NCBI RefSeq assembly: GCF_023101765.2
Contig: NC_064229.1
Coordinates: 9,524,473-9,588,472, forward strand
Length of the DNA stretch: 64,000 bases
Origin: Spodoptera frugiperda
Taxonomy: Eukaryota > Arthropoda > Insecta > Lepidoptera > Noctuidae
Direction: 5' to 3'
Part shown: one piece after another, positions 33,491 to 42,775 of the stretch
How positions within the stretch are numbered: position 1 is the first letter of the stretch
How the letters are laid out: each line of letters starts with the position of its first letter
Program-made: the position numbers and the translations under genes
Notes under the pieces: generated by a model
The model's database searches: none
The model's input: the letters and a program-made list of their open reading frames with translations, nothing else
Told to the model about the DNA's origin: nothing

Positions 33491-35158
33491 TAAAAGTTAA
33501 GGTATGAGTCTATCGCCAAATATTTGGCAGGATTTTATGTTATGTTTTCCTTACATAGAATAAAACTACAGTTTCTAAATTATTTCATTTTAACTTTATT
33601 AAAAATCTCAAAAGTAAATACCAACTTCATCTGATCTTGATTACATTCCTAGAATCCAAGACATAATTTATTCAGTCATCATATTATTTCTTTCATTTCA
33701 TTTGATTTTAATATTTGGCAATTTATGTATACCTACATAAAAGAGTATCAAACTAGCACAAAATAACATCATAGGAAACTCGTTTCTACTCTAGCTTGTT
33801 GCCAACCGATTCGCAAAGTGAATCATCATTGTTTATATGTTTTTTGGCAACATTACCGGTTATGTCAGCAACGATCATGTTAAGGAGGTTACGTTGTCCA
33901 AATTAATATTGCTTGATGAATCACCGACCTGTCTTCGTATCTAGTATCCATGTGTCAATTTTAGTGCTGTTTTATATAGAAACTGGTTGTTGCAATGTAA
34001 TTAGTGTTTAGGATTTTATTTTCTAGAATCATGACGATATTTAGACTTGATTATACGAGGGAACTGGCTCTACGAGATGGGTTTCTTCAAATAGACTTAA
34101 TTTAATTATGGATGAGATAAATTAATCTCACTATTTAAGAGAACTCTTCTGTTAGGCCAATAGCCGAAAAAAATCAGGGAATTTAATTGATCAACCAAAC
34201 TTAATCAATTTTCGAAAAAATCCGATCCAGTGTTCTTTTGTCAGCTGAAAATATGAGCAATTTTGACAAATGCAATAGATTGCTTACCTAAAGAGCCCGC
34301 GACTCCCAAACCTTCCTTAAAGTATAAAAGCAGATTTTTTCCTATGTGTACCCCCTATATAATAGGTGATGCCAACGCCCCATTACTACAATGATCTCTG
34401 TTAAAAACAATAAACAATTTACCTCCATCGCTAATCTAACTTTATTCCTTTTAAATACCAATAAAAACCGCAACTGATAACCAATTTCTTCCGAGAATAA
34501 GTTGAATATCATTATCAAGGCTCAACATGTTGCAGCCACACCCACAAAGATCAGTGCTGAATCATCAAGGCAATGGAACACGTACATTTCATCAGTATCT
34601 CTTACACACAAACCAAACTCAACCTTACTTTCACAGGATAAGGTTGCATTTAGATTTGCATTTAGACTAAAGAAGTCCTTTTGAAAATTTCATCAGAGTC
34701 AAACGCCATGCGATTGGATGAGTCACTATTTGCTGTTGCATGTTTAAGTGTAATTGATAAACGATCTTATTTTCTAGTTGTTTTAGAGTTATTTTTGAAT
34801 GTCATTATTTATGGTGGAAATATGTTACTAATTTTCTTTCTCTTTACTTTGTACTAAGGGCTTTTATTGACAGAAAGGGTAGTCTGTAACATAAATTTCT
34901 CGTGGAACCACATTACTCCGTCTTCAAGTTGTATTGTTGTAAACCATTTTATACATTCATCAATGGTTATAATTTAATTGATACAAAGTCACTATCCCCT
35001 TTACACTATTACCCACTATTAGCGTTATTACCATACTCGGGATTTGGTCAATGTTTGTACTATAAAGACTTAATTCAACAATTGTCGTAGGTACTAATTT
35101 TTCGCCCATTAAGTTTGATTCTTACAAGTACCAAAATCTACATTTTTATTCCATACAT
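33491..35158. other. No gene seen
   Basis: Frames at 34502-34684 and 34902-35090 show no domain and no codon bias that I can judge. Confidence 0.4.
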
Positions 35159-35159
35159 T

Positions 35160-35305
35160 TTGAGGGAGGAAAATCATCCAATGACTTCTCCAGCCTCGAG
35201 CGAGGCGAGAGGGAGTGTCAAACTCTCACTTACTAAAAACCACCCCGTTCCTACTCCTGCTATTCGAGCTGGAGCCTCGGTAAGCCCGCTAGGTAATCCA
35301 CAGAG
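35160..35305 (+). repeat. SINE-like repeat family A
   Basis: GAGGGAGGAAAATCATCCAA, TGACTTCTCCAGCCTCGAGC, GAGGGAGTGTCAAACTCTCA and CCGCTAGGTAATCCACAG. Confidence 0.72.
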
Positions 35306-35528
35306 AGTCTAGCCTCCTTTTTTAGCGTTTATCTCTGAATTTACAAGCCCTACACTGTCTTTTGTCTTCCCCATAAGAGTATGACTCAGCCTACGGGAAA
35401 TGGATACCATGACTTTATAACAAGCATGTGAACAACCTGGCATTATGTGAACAGTCATACTTTGTGATACGTTACATAAATAAACTCATATTTGTCTTAG
35501 AAGTTTTGTGTATTTAGTATATCTACAT

Positions 35529-35530
35529 AT

Positions 35531-35552
<22 letters not shown>
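35529..35552. repeat. GT microsatellite
   Basis: A run of TG dinucleotides, about eleven units. Confidence 0.85.
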
Positions 35553-35562
<10 letters not shown>

Positions 35563-35594
35563 AGTTTAATTGGACGCTAAAGCGTTTATTTTTT

Positions 35595-35690
35595 TTATGG
35601 AATAGGTGGCAAACGAGCTAATGAGTCACCTGATGGTAAGCGATCAGCGCCGCCCATGCACACCCGCAACACCAGAGGAGTCACAGTTTA
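35595..35690 (-). repeat. Family B fragment
   Basis: AATAGGTGGCAAACGAGC, GTCACCTGATGGTAAGCGAT and CAACACCAGAGGAGTCACAG. It is joined within about 35 bases to a SINE tail. Confidence 0.6.
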
Positions 35691-35721
35691 TCAGATAATT
35701 CACCACTCTTACTCACTTAAC

Positions 35722-35850
35722 TCTTTGTGTGATCCACAAATTGTTGGTACGGGTCTGGGTGTCATGTGTATGTGAACTTGTATATTTGTAAACGCACCCA
35801 CGACACAGGAGAAAATACTAGCGTGGGGCAACGTTTTTCAAAAAAACTAA
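35722..35850 (+). repeat. tRNA-derived SINE, 5' truncated
   Basis: AACTCTTTGTGTGATCCACA, GGGTCTGGGTGTCATGTGTA, GAACTTGTATATTTGTAAAC and GACACAGGAGAAAATACTAG. The tRNA-like head is missing. Confidence 0.72.
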
Positions 35851-36765
35851 AAGGTTAGGCGCTTCTTCTTGTAATACGATAAGCCCACATTGTTAGATTT
35901 CTATGTTGTTAAAACTAGTAAATATATGTAGAATGCCTTAATCATAATAAATCTAAAATGATAAAAAGATTACACCTACAAAAACAAACCATAAAATACT
36001 GCTTAGAACGAAGTCGCTTGTTGCAGTGATTCGACTCGAGAAGGCTTCGACGCAAGGAATCTTGTTGCTTTTTGATTCTGTAAGGCGCTAGAGCTTTTCC
36101 TTCAAAGTTTAGCGTTAATTTATAATTTATACTGACAGTTTTGTAAACTTTAAGATAATTTAAAATATAACAAGAAGCAACATTGGCAATGGAATAAAAG
36201 TAGGTAGGTAAGTAAGTAGGAAAGAGTAGGTAGGTTATCTGCAAATATCTTGATTATTATTATTTTTCACAGTACCTATCTACTTGGTTTGATCATTACC
36301 AAACAGAACTCTGCCTACGTTTTTACTTAGTATCACTAAGTTGTTAGTTAAGCTATTGTTACTAAGTTACTTACTGATGCTAACTCAATGAAGTATAATA
36401 ACCATTTAACATTAAAAAAAACTAAATAAACCTTTAAAATAAACACACAAACAGTAAGACCTACTCCTTCATAAATCGAAACATCTGTTAACACAGGATC
36501 ATAATTCAATTCGTTGGCAAAGCAATCATCATCGTCTCGATACATTATCACGTCCATAATACACAGTAATAATTCATAAACTCGATTAACTGTACTAATA
36601 AAAGCTTTGTACATATGTACTAGGAGTTTTTACATAGGAAGTTTCCACAACGAGTTTAATTACCATATATCTGTTGTACGTGGTATATGGTTTGTAGCGA
36701 ATGCAGAGGTTCTCAAAGATTATTTTGTAAAACTTGGTTTAGGCATTTTTGCAGTTGACTTATTG
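35851..36765. other. No gene seen
   Basis: GTAG-type short tandem near 36200-36240. Open frames on the minus strand here show no domain. Confidence 0.4.
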
Positions 36766-36767
36766 AC

Positions 36768-36870
36768 TGCACGGTTGGCGTGATAGCTGGTCAAGTGACA
36801 GCTGCGCGTTGTGTAGCGGGTTCGATTTTCGCGAGTTATTTGGAGTAACTCTTTGAGTAATCTAAATAGA
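36768..36870 (+). repeat. tRNA-derived SINE head, diverged
   Basis: TGCACGGTTGGCGTGATAGC, GTTGTGTAGCGGGTTCGATT and GAGTAACTCTTTGAGTAATC. The body is lost after about 100 bases. Confidence 0.6.
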
Positions 36871-36961
36871 ATAAAACATAAATAGTGTAGATGAGGTTTA
36901 TACATTCCAGAAAAGGATAGATATGAGAAAGAGGGACTACCTATAATGTACAGGTCTAACC

Positions 36962-37076
36962 GCCATACTCAGGGTAATTTTAATGGTTACTTAACCCAGT
37001 CCTTAGCAATTGTTTTTGGAACAAAAACGTTACTAAGGAGTAGTTTAAGTAACCATTAAATATCTCTGAGTATGGC
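36962..37076. mobile_element. 115-bp MITE with GCCATACTCAG ends
   Basis: The left GCCATACTCAGGGTAATTTT and right CTGAGTATGGC are inverted, and the inner parts (TAATGGTTACTTAA and TTAAGTAACCATTA) also pair, leaving a small loop. A degraded relative lies at 11500-11610. The target duplication is unclear. Confidence 0.75.
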
Positions 37077-38460
37077 AATATGTAAGTAAATAAGTAGCAA
37101 ATAACATACGAGTATTGACTCCAAGCAACAATCATGAACTCAATCAGCAGTTTAAGAATCGCTGACCATAACCAACTGCGGCGATTAGTCTAATGCATTC
37201 AAATTGACATAAACAATGCTGCATTATGCGCTTTTGTGCGCGACGATAGTTGCAAGGTCTTTTTGATAAAAACAGATAGTAATTGTTATGGGACTGTCTC
37301 GTTGACTTTGTGACTGTGTGTAGGCATTTTAAGTAAAACATTTTGCACAAAACAGATAAAATAAGTTTTATCTGTACTGTGCACTTTTGTAACCGCTAAA
37401 GTCTCCCTCAAATATATTTATCCGCTCAAAATTGTTTATTAGATTGACATGGAAAATACCACGTCCAGAAACCGTCACCATCGCCACATGACATGCCTCT
37501 ATTGTAGATTTTCATTTCTGCTCATATGTTGCTTTTATCTTTAAAACGAATATCAGCACTATTGACGCCTTGATTTTTGCATGGCACAGTATCATATTTT
37601 ACAATTCATCCCCAAGTACAAATTATAATAGCAAAACAAAGAACCAGATAGTTCCACATCTCTTTATATTAATCAAATCTAAACATACACATAGGGATTA
37701 CCCAACACAAACATTAACAAAACTACACAGTAATCCTTAATACTCACAGAAAATCTGTTTCCAAGAAAATTGTATGCACGCGAGGATTGCAAACTCAATT
37801 TCCTTGGCCCATATCATGTGAAAACCAAATTATACATACACCTACTTGGACCTAACAAAGACCTTAAATTGATGGTAGTAAGGGCTAATATGTGTTGAGA
37901 TGGGGGTAAAGTTAATTTGGTTTTGGAAATCATTGTCATCATTAGTAAGATTCGGACAGCGTCACGCTTCGCGAGTGAGGCTAAAACCGTAATTAGGACA
38001 TTCAAGATTTTTTATGGAGTTTTAAATGGTCATTGTTGTTCCAAACGTGTTATTACGAATGTTCGACTTCGTTTTGTTCGCGAATTTGTCCGTTTATTGT
38101 TAATTTGGGGATTGATTTGTAATTTATTATGTTTTTGGGTGTTTTGTTGATGTAAATATGACAGGAAAATTGGTTTTGATTGTACTATTAGACACTGCAT
38201 GTTAGTTAAAATATTGTTTTGTCTTGGCTGAAGTGTTTAATTTTAGGTCACATTGAGGTAAGATCTTTTCTCCTATTTTGTATGTGAAACATCTGAAACC
38301 AATTTGAAATTCCGGGATGCTGGTGAGAACATCAATACTCCTAAATCCCGACTAACACCAACAACTACAATGGAGGAAGAACAAATCTAAGGAGGCAAAA
38401 AAGTATAAGACCAATCCAACACATACAAAATCATTTAATTTTAATAATAAATACATTCAA
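37077..38460. other. No gene seen
   Basis: No convincing exon. Frames at 37144-37350, 37814-38005 and 37917-38150 overlap or lack domains. Confidence 0.4.
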
Positions 38461-38464
38461 AATC

Positions 38465-38800
38465 ACCACAAGGTGGACAGACGACCTGATTAAGGTCGCA
38501 GGTCGAGACGCTGGATACAGGGGCCTTTGTCTGCTATCACAATTTTATTGTGTCAGAATGGTCGAAGGAGCTATTCAACCTACATGGCTCCGTCCAGTGC
38601 AAGAGGGACGGAGCTATACATATACAACCTACATAGCTCCGTCCCTCTTACACTGCTCAATGATCGACCATTCTGACACAATTGTAATAGCAGACTAAGG
38701 CCCCAGGTCACTTCCAACCGGCCTATCTGGAAGTCATTGGGGGAGGCCTATGTTCAGCAGTGGACGTCTTGTGGCTGGTATGATGATGATGATGACAGTT
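38465..38800 (+). repeat. RTE-type LINE 3' end, split by a MITE
   Basis: 38465-38520 (AAGGTGGACAGACGACCTGA, TTAAGGTCGCAGGTCGAGAC) and 38704-38800 (CACTTCCAACCGGCCTATCT, GGGGGAGGCCTATGTTCAGC, AGTGGACGTCTTGTGGCTGG, then ATGATGATGATG) join without gap into the sequence seen intact at 61010-61230. They encode the last residues of the reverse transcriptase ORF and the short 3' UTR. Confidence 0.8.
38521..38703. mobile_element. 183-bp foldback MITE with CAG target duplication
   Basis: The element begins GGGCCTTTGTCTGCTATCAC and ends with GTAATAGCAGACTAAGGCCC, so the ends pair with few mismatches, and most of the element folds back. CAG is present on both sides (38518-38520 and 38704-38706). Comparison with the uninterrupted LINE tail at 61 kb supports exactly a 3-bp duplication. 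A 3-bp CWG duplication and GGGCC start would fit a PIF/Harbinger-like family; this is inference. Confidence 0.85.
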
Positions 38801-38804
38801 TTTT

Positions 38805-39000
38805 TTTAAACGTTGCTCCACATTAGGATTTTCTCCTGTGTCGTGGGTGCGTTTACAAACATACAAGTTCACATACGCATGACACCCAGACCCGAAACAA
38901 CAATTTGTGCATCACACAAAGAGTTGCTCCGTGCGGGAATCGAACCCGCTACCCGTTGCGCGGCAGCAAGTTGCCCAGCCACCACACCAACCGTGCAGTC
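38805..39000 (-). repeat. tRNA-derived SINE, full length, best preserved
   Basis: Plus strand AACGTTGCTCCACATTAGGA, TTTTCTCCTGTGTCGTGGGT, ATCACACAAAGAGTTGCTCC and GTGCGGGAATCGAACCCGCT, ending with CACACCAACCGTGCAGTCA. The complement gives intact A- and B-box-like sequences. It is inserted directly after the LINE tail. Confidence 0.78.
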
Positions 39001-39520
39001 AGGATGAAAAAGTTAAGAAGTAAAGAAAAACAATTTTTAATTTAACTCTTTTGTCATCCTTTACAACTAATGCGCACAATTTTTATACGTCTTATTCAAT
39101 TTTGAATCAGAATAATGACTTGACGATGATCTCATGCGATAATTGTTTTGCCCTCATTAGCCTTGGGTGCGAAGTTTAAAAGAGAAAGTGCACTAAATGA
39201 ATCATTACTTGTTTTTGTCCTATAAAAACAAATTTTGTACAAGCTGAGAGAGATTTTGTGATATGATTTTAATGAGAAAAAGATTCAGGTTTTGTTTGTG
39301 AACGGAGGTAGGATTTTGACACTTATTTATTAGGTAGTAAGCAACTGCTAGCAGAAACGATCTAATTGTTTTTTTTCTAATTAGGTTAGTAGTTATTTCT
39401 AGTGTGTGTATGGACACTAAAGAAAAATATCGAAAAAAAACAATCATAAAAAATATTTCACGCTTTTTATTCTTAGTCTTACCATTTTAGTTATTTTTTT
39501 TAAAACAACTTACTGATTGA
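39001..39520. other. No gene seen; downstream flank of the KKG-rich gene
   Basis: AT-rich; a minus-strand frame at 39220-39447 has no domain. Confidence 0.4.
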
Positions 39521-39544
39521 TCTATCTTACAAGGTTGCTAATTC

Positions 39545-39550
39545 TTTATT
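39545..39550 (-). terminator. Poly(A) signal of the KKG-rich gene
   Basis: AATAAA on the minus strand, about 130 bases beyond the stop codon at 39681-39683, in an AT-rich 3' UTR. Cleavage would be expected near 39520-39535. Confidence 0.55.
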
Positions 39551-39680
39551 TATACAAAAAATATATGGATCTGGACAAACGATTTACTATGATTATGTTG
39601 TTTCATCTGCTATTGTCTTGTCTGTATTAAATTTTAATGTCATCTATGAAACTAATTTAGGTTGTAAATGCGTATCATCA

Positions 39681-41018
39681 CTAATAGTAGTCTTTGCTAC
39701 AAGGCTTCCTGCATGTTTTATAAGCGCCCTCATCACAAAGGTAAGCACGAACTTTCTTAGCCAGCGGACAGTCTAGACGACCACATGGACCATGCACATC
39801 TCGCTTATTGACAAACTGACCATGCTGGTACTTCCCTTTCACCATTTCTCCTGGAATAAATTGATGCTGACTGCCTCTATACTCCATTCTCTTCGGACAG
39901 TTAGTACCACCGCAAGGTCCCTTTGGAAAGCCCATGGATAAGATCGCCAGCTCACTTCGAGTAAATGGAGCAACGAATTCTTCATATTGCACAATCTCCT
40001 CAACTGGTTTTATTGGTTCTCTAGTGATGTCTGGAGCGCTAAAGAAGTAAGCTACTGGTGGCACTTCTTCTATCATAGTACCTTCCCAGTGTCTCACTAC
40101 TTCAATATCCTTGAGTTGCAAGTCATCACAGAGGTACTTTCGTCCAGGTATGCGTTCCATCTCAGGCAGCGCCACAAATGAACTGACCACTCTATTACCT
40201 AAACACGTTAGTCGTAAGTAAAATTCGATTTCACCTGATGCCTTTAAATCTTCCTCACACTGCAACGGTCGAACCATTTCTACAGTATTAGTGACCATCT
40301 CTGGTTTACTTGTATCTCGATATTCTGCTTGATCATAGTTCACGGGATTTAAGTCTTCGGCTTTTTTAAGGCATTCGAAAAATGATTCGTGCCAATGTAC
40401 TATGGAGAACCCTGTACAGCCCATCTCTTGATCTCTGTTCCACACAGTAACGTAGATTGGGGTCTTCTTCAATATTTCTGCTAACTTTGAAGGTCTCGAC
40501 AAAAACATGACTGAATTACCAACCCCGAAGTAAGGTGGTTGTGGCAATGGTTCGGATGGTAACTGAAGCTTTACTGGCAAAACTCCTTTTCCTTTGCCTT
40601 TCTTACCTTTCTTTTTCTTTGGTTTCGCTTTTTTACCTTTTTTGCCTTTTTTTGGAGGAGGAGCGGGTGGTGGTGGCGCTACGAAGTTGTCATGTGCAAC
40701 GTAAAAATCGAAGAGGGGCAGGCAGTTCATCTGCATAGTGCATGTTTGCATATACTTCAGTTCTTCTTCACTCGGTGCGGGTGGTTCCTTGCCTTTTTTA
40801 CCTTTCTTGCCTTTTTTCCCCTTTGCCTTTTTAGCTCCCCCTTTTTTGCCTTTTTTGCCCTTTTTTCCTTTGAGAAGTGCTTCTAGAGCAGCAAGCCGTT
40901 CTGCTTCCCTCTTTCTCTCCTCCTCTTCCTGCTGCAGTTCCCATTCATCTTTTACAGGTGGTTCTATCTTTAAGACGATTCTTTTGACGAACACTTCGAT
41001 CATGAAGATTTGCTCCAT
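39681..41018 (-). CDS. KKG-rich, 445-residue insect protein of unknown function
   Basis: The longest open frame in the window by a wide margin and the only one that looks like a host gene. Residues 25-50 are an acidic/basic charged helix (EEEERKREAERLAALEALL). Residues 50-78 and 123-145 are tracts of KKGKKG repeats, the second preceded by a Pro-rich stretch. Residues about 163-285 could be a beta-rich domain (PIYVTVWNRDQEMGCTGFSI, then EIEFYLRLTCLG). The C-terminus has two GPCGxxxCP motifs (367-375 and 410-418) and further cysteines at 428, 436 and 440, which may bind metal. There is no signal peptide or membrane segment. The pattern recalls uncharacterised insect families such as DUF4776, but that is from memory. 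The N-terminus may be incomplete: the first ATG lies 9 bases after a possible splice acceptor, so earlier exons could exist. A 3' UTR with a poly(A) signal follows. Confidence 0.8.
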   Translation of the reverse strand: MEQIFMIEVFVKRIVLKIEPPVKDEWELQQEEEERKREAERLAALEALLKGKKGKKGKKGGAKKAKGKKGKKGKKGKEPPAPSEEELKYMQTCTMQMNCLPLFDFYVAHDNFVAPPPPAPPPKKGKKGKKAKPKKKKGKKGKGKGVLPVKLQLPSEPLPQPPYFGVGNSVMFLSRPSKLAEILKKTPIYVTVWNRDQEMGCTGFSIVHWHESFFECLKKAEDLNPVNYDQAEYRDTSKPEMVTNTVEMVRPLQCEEDLKASGEIEFYLRLTCLGNRVVSSFVALPEMERIPGRKYLCDDLQLKDIEVVRHWEGTMIEEVPPVAYFFSAPDITREPIKPVEEIVQYEEFVAPFTRSELAILSMGFPKGPCGGTNCPKRMEYRGSQHQFIPGEMVKGKYQHGQFVNKRDVHGPCGRLDCPLAKKVRAYLCDEGAYKTCRKPCSKDYY

Positions 41019-41034
41019 TGCAGGTGCTGTATAA
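41019..41034 (-). promoter_or_regulatory. Possible 3' splice acceptor before the coding exon
   Basis: The minus strand reads TTTATACAG followed by CACCTGCA and the ATG. The TTATACAG end fits an insect intron end, although its pyrimidine tract is weak because LINE-tail sequence lies immediately upstream. If it is used, the annotated ATG may be internal. Confidence 0.35.
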
Positions 41035-41041
41035 ATGTAAT

Positions 41042-41245
41042 AAAGTCAAAGTCAAATCTTTTATTCCAATTAAACCATAAATACTTAGGTACTTTTGAAA
41101 CGTCAACAAATAAAGAAATAAATAATAGTCCCTCAGTCTATCCGTCAGTGAAGCTAGGTGTTCGTTCCAAAGTAAAGCTTCGAATGGAGAAGAACGAGCA
41201 AGAAACTCCATTCGTTACTCTTTTAAATGATAGTTTTATTTTATA
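41042..41245 (-). repeat. CR1/L2-type LINE 3' end with TTTGAC tail
   Basis: On the minus strand the order is AAAAGAGTAACGAATGGAGT, TTCTTGCTCGTTCTTCTCCA, then TTAATTGGAATAAAAGATTT and two TTTGAC units. This is the characteristic 3' UTR of a widespread lepidopteran LINE. It ends about 24 bases before the ATG of the KKG-rich gene, on the same strand. Confidence 0.7.
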
Positions 41246-41699
41246 ACATACGAAATACATATTCGTATAAATTAGACTACGTATTTAATAGTTTAGATTA
41301 CTGTACAATAGATGTAGATCTTTGAACTTTTTATCGTTTGTATATCAAGTGCTGGTAATGCTGACTATATTATAACTTTGAAGATTGTACTTACATTGTG
41401 TTTTATCCCCCTTTGCGGAATGGCAACAAAAATATCTTCCATATAAAGATGTTATTTGGGTACATGTCGGTTTGGTTTGGTCTACTGTTGATTTCTGCAC
41501 ATAATTTTGGATGCCATAAACTGTTTGGGATTAACTTGAATTTGGGTTTTTGACGTAACAAACCATACTGATTATTTATAGTGAAATATGACAGTGTGTG
41601 TCACAACAATGATTGTTTACTTTTTTATCGTTTGAGGTGAGAATAGTTTTTATTACTGTGTCAATTTATTATGATTTATTTGTATTAAAATTATTTTTG

Positions 41700-41965
41700 T
41701 GAAAATATGTATTTCATCGCGGCTTGGCGTGCCAAGACGCCAACGCTTACGCGACGCTACTATTTTTTGTCACAAATTCGACATATTGAAGTTACGGGTT
41801 CAATCTGTGAGCCTAAAAAAGCTGGTCTCTTTTAAGTATATGGCAAAGGCTCACCCCTTAGTTAATAGGGCTTATAAGTTATAACACAAATTGTATAGCG
41901 ACATTACGTGCTATAATGTGCACCTCTGGCTACCCTCTCGGGGATAAAAGGCAAAACGTTGCATC
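41700..41965 (+). repeat. tRNA-derived SINE, second type, diverged
   Basis: TTCAATCTGTGAGCCTAAAA, GTATATGGCAAAGGCTCACC, GACATTACGTGCTATAATGT and CTCTCGGGGATAAAAGGC. The tRNA-like head is heavily altered. Confidence 0.6.
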
Positions 41966-42270
41966 CAATTATAAATATCTTACCAGACTCTTGTATAACA
42001 AGACCAGCATATATATATATTCATTATCTTCCAAACATAACCAAAAACAAAAGCCATTGCAGTCACAAGCCACAACCACACTACAAACTCACAATCTAAT
42101 TACACAATAATAGTCAATAGTCCTATAAAGCATAAACCATAAAACGCATCTACCACTTAACGAAAAAGTGGGCAACATCGATACAATAACGACACACTAT
42201 CGGAGAGGCGTTTCAAATAAAAAAAAACAAAGAGTGTAAGTTTTGAGTTCACGTCTCGGGGTCACGTTTA
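41966..42270. other. No gene seen
   Basis: AT-rich, with a short TA-repeat near 42010. Confidence 0.4.
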
Positions 42271-42276
42271 CGCACG

Positions 42277-42326
42277 GGAGTAGAGGAGAGCGGGGGGAAG
42301 GCCTTCCCCTCGGTCCCCTCTACTCC
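42277..42326. repeat. GC-rich imperfect palindrome, 50 bp, no loop
   Basis: The left arm GGAGTAGAGGAGAGC then GGGGGGAAGG pairs with the right arm CCTTCCCCTCGGTCCCCTCT then ACTCC, with three mismatches. It stands out from AT-rich surroundings and may be the centre of an unrecognised foldback element. Confidence 0.75.
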
Positions 42327-42465
42327 GCTTCTCAGCGCGAGCGCAAGACAAGTCTGTTTATTGTAGATTATGTTGCGACTGGATGGTACTTTAATTTTAT
42401 TATGATTTAAGTTTTTGTTAGTGTTTTAAGGTAGAGTTTTAAGTTACTGTTGAGTGATAGCAAGA

Positions 42466-42672
42466 TTTTTTTTTTATGATGTAAGCCGGTAAATGAGCAG
42501 GTGGATCACCGGATCCAGAGCATCCTAATCCCCCAGCGATCACCGCCGCCCATGGACACTCGAAACACCAAAAGCGTTGCAAATACGTTGTGGGGCTTTT
42601 GGGAGTTAGGAATTTAATGGCTCTTGGGAAATCGGGGATTGGTAAGGGAGATAGTTGGGCCTCCGGCAACCA
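42466..42672 (-). repeat. SINE/MITE-like repeat family B
   Basis: GATGTAAGCCGGTAAATGAG, CACCGCCGCCCATGGACACT and GGAGTTAGGAATTTAATGGC. It carries a 20-base insertion near 42515 relative to the other copies. Confidence 0.68.
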
Positions 42673-42689
42673 GATTAGGAGCCGTTAGA

Positions 42690-42775
42690 TATAGTTTGAC
42701 TCCAACTGGCCTATCTGAAAGTCACTGGGGAAGGCCTATAATATTCAGCAGTGGACCTCCTATTGATGATGATAA
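42690..42775 (+). repeat. RTE-type LINE 3' tail
   Basis: GACTCCAACTGGCCTATCTG, AAAGTCACTGGGGAAGGCCT and CAGCAGTGGACCTCC, then GATGATGAT. Confidence 0.7.

Noticed and set aside
38935..39000. Possible tRNA gene on the minus strand
   Set aside because: The tRNA-like boxes belong to the head of a SINE, whose body follows directly.
40535..41034. Plus-strand frames rich in Phe, Leu and Ser opposite the KKG-rich exon
   Set aside because: They are antisense shadows of the lysine/glycine codons.
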